From contig NZ_SWKR01000002.1 of assembly GCF_005144715.1 (NCBI RefSeq), positions 558,001-622,000 on the forward strand: a stretch of DNA of 64,000 nt, written 5' to 3'. Under the pieces are notes generated by a model. It was given only the letters and a program-made list of their open reading frames with translations. It was not told the DNA's origin and ran no database searches. Source of the stretch: Sphingomonas baiyangensis. GTDB taxonomy: Bacteria > Pseudomonadota > Alphaproteobacteria > Sphingomonadales > Sphingomonadaceae. The position numbers and the translations under genes were made by a program. Below, piece by piece: positions 57,831-64,000 of the stretch (positions are counted from its first letter, which is position 1; every line of letters starts with the position of its first letter).

Positions 57831-58723
57831 CCGTGCGTCGGCGCGCCCCAGCCGCCCCACACATAGATGACGACGAACAGGAACAGCCACACCACGTCGA
57901 CGAAGTGCCAATACCACGCAGCCGCCTCGAAGCCGAAATGCTGGCGCGGGGTGAAGTGGCCGCGATAGGCGCGGAACAGGTTCACGATCAGGAAGATCGT
58001 GCCGACGAGCACGTGGAAGCCGTGGAAGCCCGTGGCCATGTAGAAAGCCGAGCTGTAGTTCGATTCGCCGAAGGCGAACGGCGCGTGCATATATTCATAT
58101 GCCTGGATCGCGCTGAAGATCAGGCCGAGCACGACGGTGAGCCACAGGCCCTTGAGCACGCTGTCGTTGGAACCGACGCCGAGCGCGCCCCAGAGCCCCT
58201 TCTTGGCGCCGCCGCGCTCACCGTGAATCAGGCCGTGATGCGCCCAGGTGATCGTGGTGCCCGAGAGCAGCAGGATGAAGGTGTTGAGCAGCGGAAGCTC
58301 GAACGCGTTGATGACTTCCATGCCGCGCGGCGGCCACTCGGCCGCGGTATCGGCTGCGACCGACACGGCGCCTTCGGCATATTCGACCGCGACGGGGAAC
58401 AGCGAGAAATCGAACCACGCCCAGAACCAGCCGACGAAGAACATGACTTCGGAGGCGATGAACAGGATCATGCCGTAGCGAAGGTGCAGCTGCACCACCG
58501 GCGTGTGATCGCCCGCATGCGCCTCGCGCACGACATCGACCCACCAGCTCGCCATCATGAACAGCGTCAGGATGAGGCCGGCGCCCAGCGCAAGTCCGCC
58601 CATCGGATGTTCGTGCATGTACATGATGCCGCCGCTAGCGAGCAGCAGTACCGCCATCGAGCTGGCGAGCGGCCAGATGCTGGGTGGCAGGATATGGTAA
58701 TCGTGGTTCTTGGCGCCGGCCAT
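57827..58723 (-). CDS. coxC: Cytochrome c oxidase subunit III
   Basis: The 298-residue protein has seven membrane helices and CoxC motifs such as the EVMFFVGWFWAWFDFSLFP segment. The final LGTIFLIVNLFRAYRG-type helix and the terminal HFVDVVWLFLFVVIYVWGGW are also present. It stabilises the aa3-type oxidase and proton uptake. It lies 34 bp downstream of ctaG. Confidence 0.95.
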   Translation of the reverse strand: MAGAKNHDYHILPPSIWPLASSMAVLLLASGGIMYMHEHPMGGLALGAGLILTLFMMASWWVDVVREAHAGDHTPVVQLHLRYGMILFIASEVMFFVGWFWAWFDFSLFPVAVEYAEGAVSVAADTAAEWPPRGMEVINAFELPLLNTFILLLSGTTITWAHHGLIHGERGGAKKGLWGALGVGSNDSVLKGLWLTVVLGLIFSAIQAYEYMHAPFAFGESNYSSAFYMATGFHGFHVLVGTIFLIVNLFRAYRGHFTPRQHFGFEAAAWYWHFVDVVWLFLFVVIYVWGGWGAPTHG

Positions 58724-58757
58724 GTCGGTTCCCTGTCAGGCGTTTTCGTGGTCCGCT

Positions 58758-59297
58758 CTAGCTTGCGGTCTTGGCGGAATCCACCGGGTAAAATGTGTAC
58801 GAAAGCGTGATTTCCTGCACGCTCTTGGCATCGGGATCGGTCGCGAGCGCGGGATCGACATAATAGATCACCGGCATGCGCATCTCCTCGCCGGGTTGCA
58901 GCACCTGTTCGGTGAAGCAGAAGCACTGGATCTTGGCGAAGTAGCGCCCCGCCTGTGCGGGCGTGACGTTGAACGTGGCGGTGCCCGTGACGGGCCGGTC
59001 CGAATCGTTGCGCGCCGTGAAGAACGCCATGTTGCGTTCGCCGAGCGCGACCTTGGCGGTGCGCTGCTCGGGCGCGAACTTCCATGGCAGCGCCGGGCTG
59101 ACGTTGCTGTCGAACGCGACGGTCACGCGACCGGCCGTGGCGCCGGGGGCGGCATCGGCCACCTGCGTCGTGCCGCCGAAGCCCGTCACCTGACAGAACA
59201 CGCGGTAGAGCGGCACGCTGGCGAAGCCGACGCCGGTCATGCCGAACACGGCGGCCGTGGCGAACAAGGCGGTGCGGACGTTGCGATCGATCGCCAC
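58758..59297 (-). CDS. ctaG: Cytochrome c oxidase assembly protein CtaG/Cox11
   Basis: The 179-residue protein has one N-terminal membrane helix and a periplasmic immunoglobulin-like domain with the copper motif CFCFTEQ. The VPLYRVFCQVTGFGGTTQ segment is a family hallmark. It delivers copper to the CuB centre of CoxA. It follows a 42-residue membrane protein gene by 4 bp. Confidence 0.95.
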   Translation of the reverse strand: MAIDRNVRTALFATAAVFGMTGVGFASVPLYRVFCQVTGFGGTTQVADAAPGATAGRVTVAFDSNVSPALPWKFAPEQRTAKVALGERNMAFFTARNDSDRPVTGTATFNVTPAQAGRYFAKIQCFCFTEQVLQPGEEMRMPVIYYVDPALATDPDAKSVQEITLSYTFYPVDSAKTAS

Positions 59298-59301
59298 GGC
59301 G

Positions 59302-59430
59302 TCAGTCTCCCGTCATCTTGATGATGCTGATCGCGTACATGAGCACGACGAACCCGCCGAGCAGCAGCGCAAGCACCAGCGCGCGGCTACGCTGCCGCTG
59401 TCGGACGATGCGCTCTTCCTCGGGCGTCAT
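59302..59430 (-). CDS. Small single-helix protein of the oxidase cluster (CoxF-like)
   Basis: The 42-residue product starts [20 protein letters not shown] and continues as one membrane helix with a short MTGD tail. Its ATG overlaps the ctaB stop (ATGA), and ctaG follows 4 bp later, so it is embedded in the operon. The charged N-terminus and position match small CoxF-like proteins between ctaB and ctaG in alphaproteobacteria. Function is not known to me. Confidence 0.75.
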   Translation of the reverse strand: MTPEEERIVRQRQRSRALVLALLLGGFVVLMYAISIIKMTGD

Positions 59431-60338
59431 GCGAGCAGCATCCGATCGACAACGAGCGCGCCGAACAGCGCGAAGAGATAGAGGATCGAGAAAGCGAAGA
59501 GCCGCTTTTCGGGCTGCATGGCGTCGTCGGTGCCGGTCGTGCGCGTCGATACGCGCAGTGCGAGCCACGCGAACCACGCACTCGCCCCTACGGCGGTCAG
59601 ACCGTAGATCCATCCCGCAAAGCCGAGCGGCCAGGGGGCGATGGCACAAGCCGCCATCGGCAGCGTGTACAGGCCGATCTGCTGGCGCGTGACACGTTCG
59701 CCGGCGACGACGGGCAGCATCGGCACGCCGGCATTGGCGTAATCGGTCTTCACGAACAGTGCGAGCGCCCAGAAGTGCGGCGGCGTCCACAGGAAGATCA
59801 GCGTGAACAGCAGTACGGGCATCAGCGTGACGTCGCCCGTCGCGGCGGCCCAGCCGATCATCGGTGGAAACGCACCGGCAGCGCCGCCGATGACGATGTT
59901 CTGCGGCGTACGGCGCTTGAGCCAGATCGTGTAGACGACGACGTAGAACAGGATCGACACCGCGAGGATGGCCGCGGCCACGAGGTTCACCGCCAGCCCC
60001 ATCAGGATGACCGAGAACACGCCGAGGCCGACGCCGAACTGGAACGCGGTATCGCGATCCATGCGGCCGGCGGGGAGCGGGCGCTTGGCCGTGCGCTTCA
60101 TCCGCGCGTCGAGATCGCTTTCATACCATTGATTGAGCGCGCCCGCGGCACCTGCCGCCATCGCGATGCAAAGGATCGCGGTGAAGCCGATGACGGGATG
60201 CACGCCGACGGGCGCAGCGAGCAGGCCGCATAGTCCCGTGAACACGACGAGCGTCAGGACGCGCGGCTTGGTTAGCGCGAGGAAGTCGCGCCAGTCGGCG
60301 GGGATGGCGGCGGGGGTGCCGATCGTCGTCGTGTTCAT
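59427..60338 (-). CDS. ctaB: Protoheme IX farnesyltransferase
   Basis: The 303-residue UbiA-family protein makes heme O from heme B. It has the prenyl-diphosphate motif [20 protein letters not shown] and a second [11 protein letters not shown] motif, with nine membrane helices. The ATG at 60338 begins [20 protein letters not shown]. The 124 bp upstream, after coxA, hold a 14-bp palindrome (GGGTTCGCGAACCC at 60355-60368) but no gene. Confidence 0.93.
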   Translation of the reverse strand: MNTTTIGTPAAIPADWRDFLALTKPRVLTLVVFTGLCGLLAAPVGVHPVIGFTAILCIAMAAGAAGALNQWYESDLDARMKRTAKRPLPAGRMDRDTAFQFGVGLGVFSVILMGLAVNLVAAAILAVSILFYVVVYTIWLKRRTPQNIVIGGAAGAFPPMIGWAAATGDVTLMPVLLFTLIFLWTPPHFWALALFVKTDYANAGVPMLPVVAGERVTRQQIGLYTLPMAACAIAPWPLGFAGWIYGLTAVGASAWFAWLALRVSTRTTGTDDAMQPEKRLFAFSILYLFALFGALVVDRMLLA

Positions 60339-60462
60339 CACATCTAATCCAGCAGGGTTCGCGAACCCGATTGCGAGAGGGCGGCCCACCGCGTCGTCCG
60401 CGGCTGCCGCCCCCTTGTGGATGCTGCTGCCCCCTTCTGGCGGAGGGCTGGCTGCCCGGCGG

Positions 60463-63322
<2,860 letters not shown>

Positions 63323-63507
63323 CTTGTCACGTCACCTTCGAGATTCGCGCACCGCGCGAACGCGCACCGACCGGCGCAATTGCAGCGGCCTATACGCAGG
63401 GATAGCCCAAGCCTCAAGCACCGCGACACCCGGTTTTTCGTCCGTGGTTGCCGTGAGGGCGCTGCGGCCATAAGCAGAACGGCGACAAGCATGGGCCTTA
63501 CCACACG

Positions 63508-64000
63508 ATGACCGACGACGAGATACTGGCGGAGTTCCGCGCCGCCGACGCGCTGCTGGAAGGGCATTTCATCCTGTCATCGGGGCTGCGCAGCCCGCGC
63601 TATCTGCAATGCGCGCGCGTGCTGATGAACCCCGAGCGCGGCGCGCGACTCGCTACCGCTCTGGTGTCCAAGCTGCCCGGCGAGGTGCGTGACGCCATCG
63701 ACATCGTGGTCTCGCCGGCGATGGGCGGCGTGATCGCGGGCCATGAGATGGGCCGCGCGCTCGGCGTCGACGCGCTGTTCCTCGAGCGACCCGAGGGCGT
63801 GTTCGAACTGCGCCGCGGCTTTCGCCTCGAACCCGGCCAGCGGGTGCTGATGATGGAGGACGTGGTGACGACGGGGCTGTCGAGCCGCGAGGCGATCGCG
63901 GCGATCGGGCGGGCAGGGGGCGAGGTAGTGGCCGCCGCCAGCCTCGTCGATCGCTCGGGCGGGACTGCCGATCTCGGCGTCCCATTCTATCCGCTGATCC
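63508..64000 (+). CDS. pyrE: Orotate phosphoribosyltransferase, N-terminal part (runs off the window)
   Basis: The frame from ATG 63508 has no stop before the right edge (164 codons present). It begins MTDDEILAEFRAADALLEGH, then FILSSGLRSPRYLQ, SPAMGGVIAGHEMGRALG and the PRPP-binding VLMMEDVVTTGLSSREA, which are typical of PyrE. It makes OMP from orotate and PRPP in pyrimidine synthesis. The 185-bp divergent gap to coxB must hold both promoters; no motif is called. Confidence 0.93.
   Translation, partial: MTDDEILAEFRAADALLEGHFILSSGLRSPRYLQCARVLMNPERGARLATALVSKLPGEVRDAIDIVVSPAMGGVIAGHEMGRALGVDALFLERPEGVFELRRGFRLEPGQRVLMMEDVVTTGLSSREAIAAIGRAGGEVVAAASLVDRSGGTADLGVPFYPLI

Overview
The window is 64 kb of GC-rich, densely coded chromosome that reads as a sphingomonad alphaproteobacterium (Sphingomonas, Novosphingobium or Sphingobium type). 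The identification rests on gene content: PhaR, LigM/LigK/LigU/LigI and a lignostilbene-type dioxygenase, a CtaB-CtaG-CoxC-SURF1 oxidase cluster, btaAB, Flp pilins, and dispersed CGTTCG...GTCGA-type intergenic repeats. No rRNA, CRISPR array, prophage, transposase or integrase was seen. Both ends cut genes: a TonB-dependent receptor on the left and pyrE on the right.

Layout. 1-13.8 kb holds the TonB receptor N-terminus, a polyhydroxyalkanoate block (thiolase, short PhaC-like enzyme, divergent PhaR), small membrane proteins, a GNAT protein, an APC permease, a lipoprotein-like methyltransferase, thpR, a BAX-inhibitor protein, the agmatine-to-putrescine pair aguA-aguB and a secreted S9 peptidase. 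13.9-19.8 kb is housekeeping: rpsD, trmJ, nrdR, glyA, rpiB. Here a 28-bp inverted-repeat unit carrying a GIY-YIG nuclease gene is joined in frame to trmJ. 19.9-29.1 kb has betaine-lipid genes btaA-btaB, a LysR regulator, a formate dehydrogenase operon with a fused FdsG-FdsB subunit, and a zinc alcohol dehydrogenase closed by a strong terminator.

29.1-40 kb is a lignin-aromatics island: ligM, an amidohydrolase, an AAHS transporter, ligK-ligU-ligI, an acyl-CoA dehydrogenase, a MarR regulator, a lignostilbene-type dioxygenase and a DUF3237 protein. Three copies of a TTGCATACAA-like palindrome sit on its promoters and are the likely MarR operators. LigM would move methyl groups to tetrahydrofolate, and LigI, LigU and LigK finish the 4,5-cleavage pathway to pyruvate and oxaloacetate. 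The ring-cleavage genes (ligAB or desZ), ligC and a certain ligJ are not here. The adjacent NAD-type formate dehydrogenase could oxidise C1 units released by demethylation.

40-64 kb contains two Flp pilin genes, mutT, a methyltransferase, comF, grxC, a nitrilase, DUF1178, tRNA-Arg(CCT), tRNA-Leu(CAG), an NDUFA9-like protein, uppP, gltD-gltB, an ABC-2 exporter, and a long minus-strand run from cytochrome c oxidase (coxB, coxA, ctaB, a small membrane protein, ctaG, coxC, DUF983, SURF1) into thrC and an rRNA methyltransferase-like gene. Many neighbours overlap by ATGA or GTGA, so translational coupling is common. No gene-free stretch exceeds about 210 bases.
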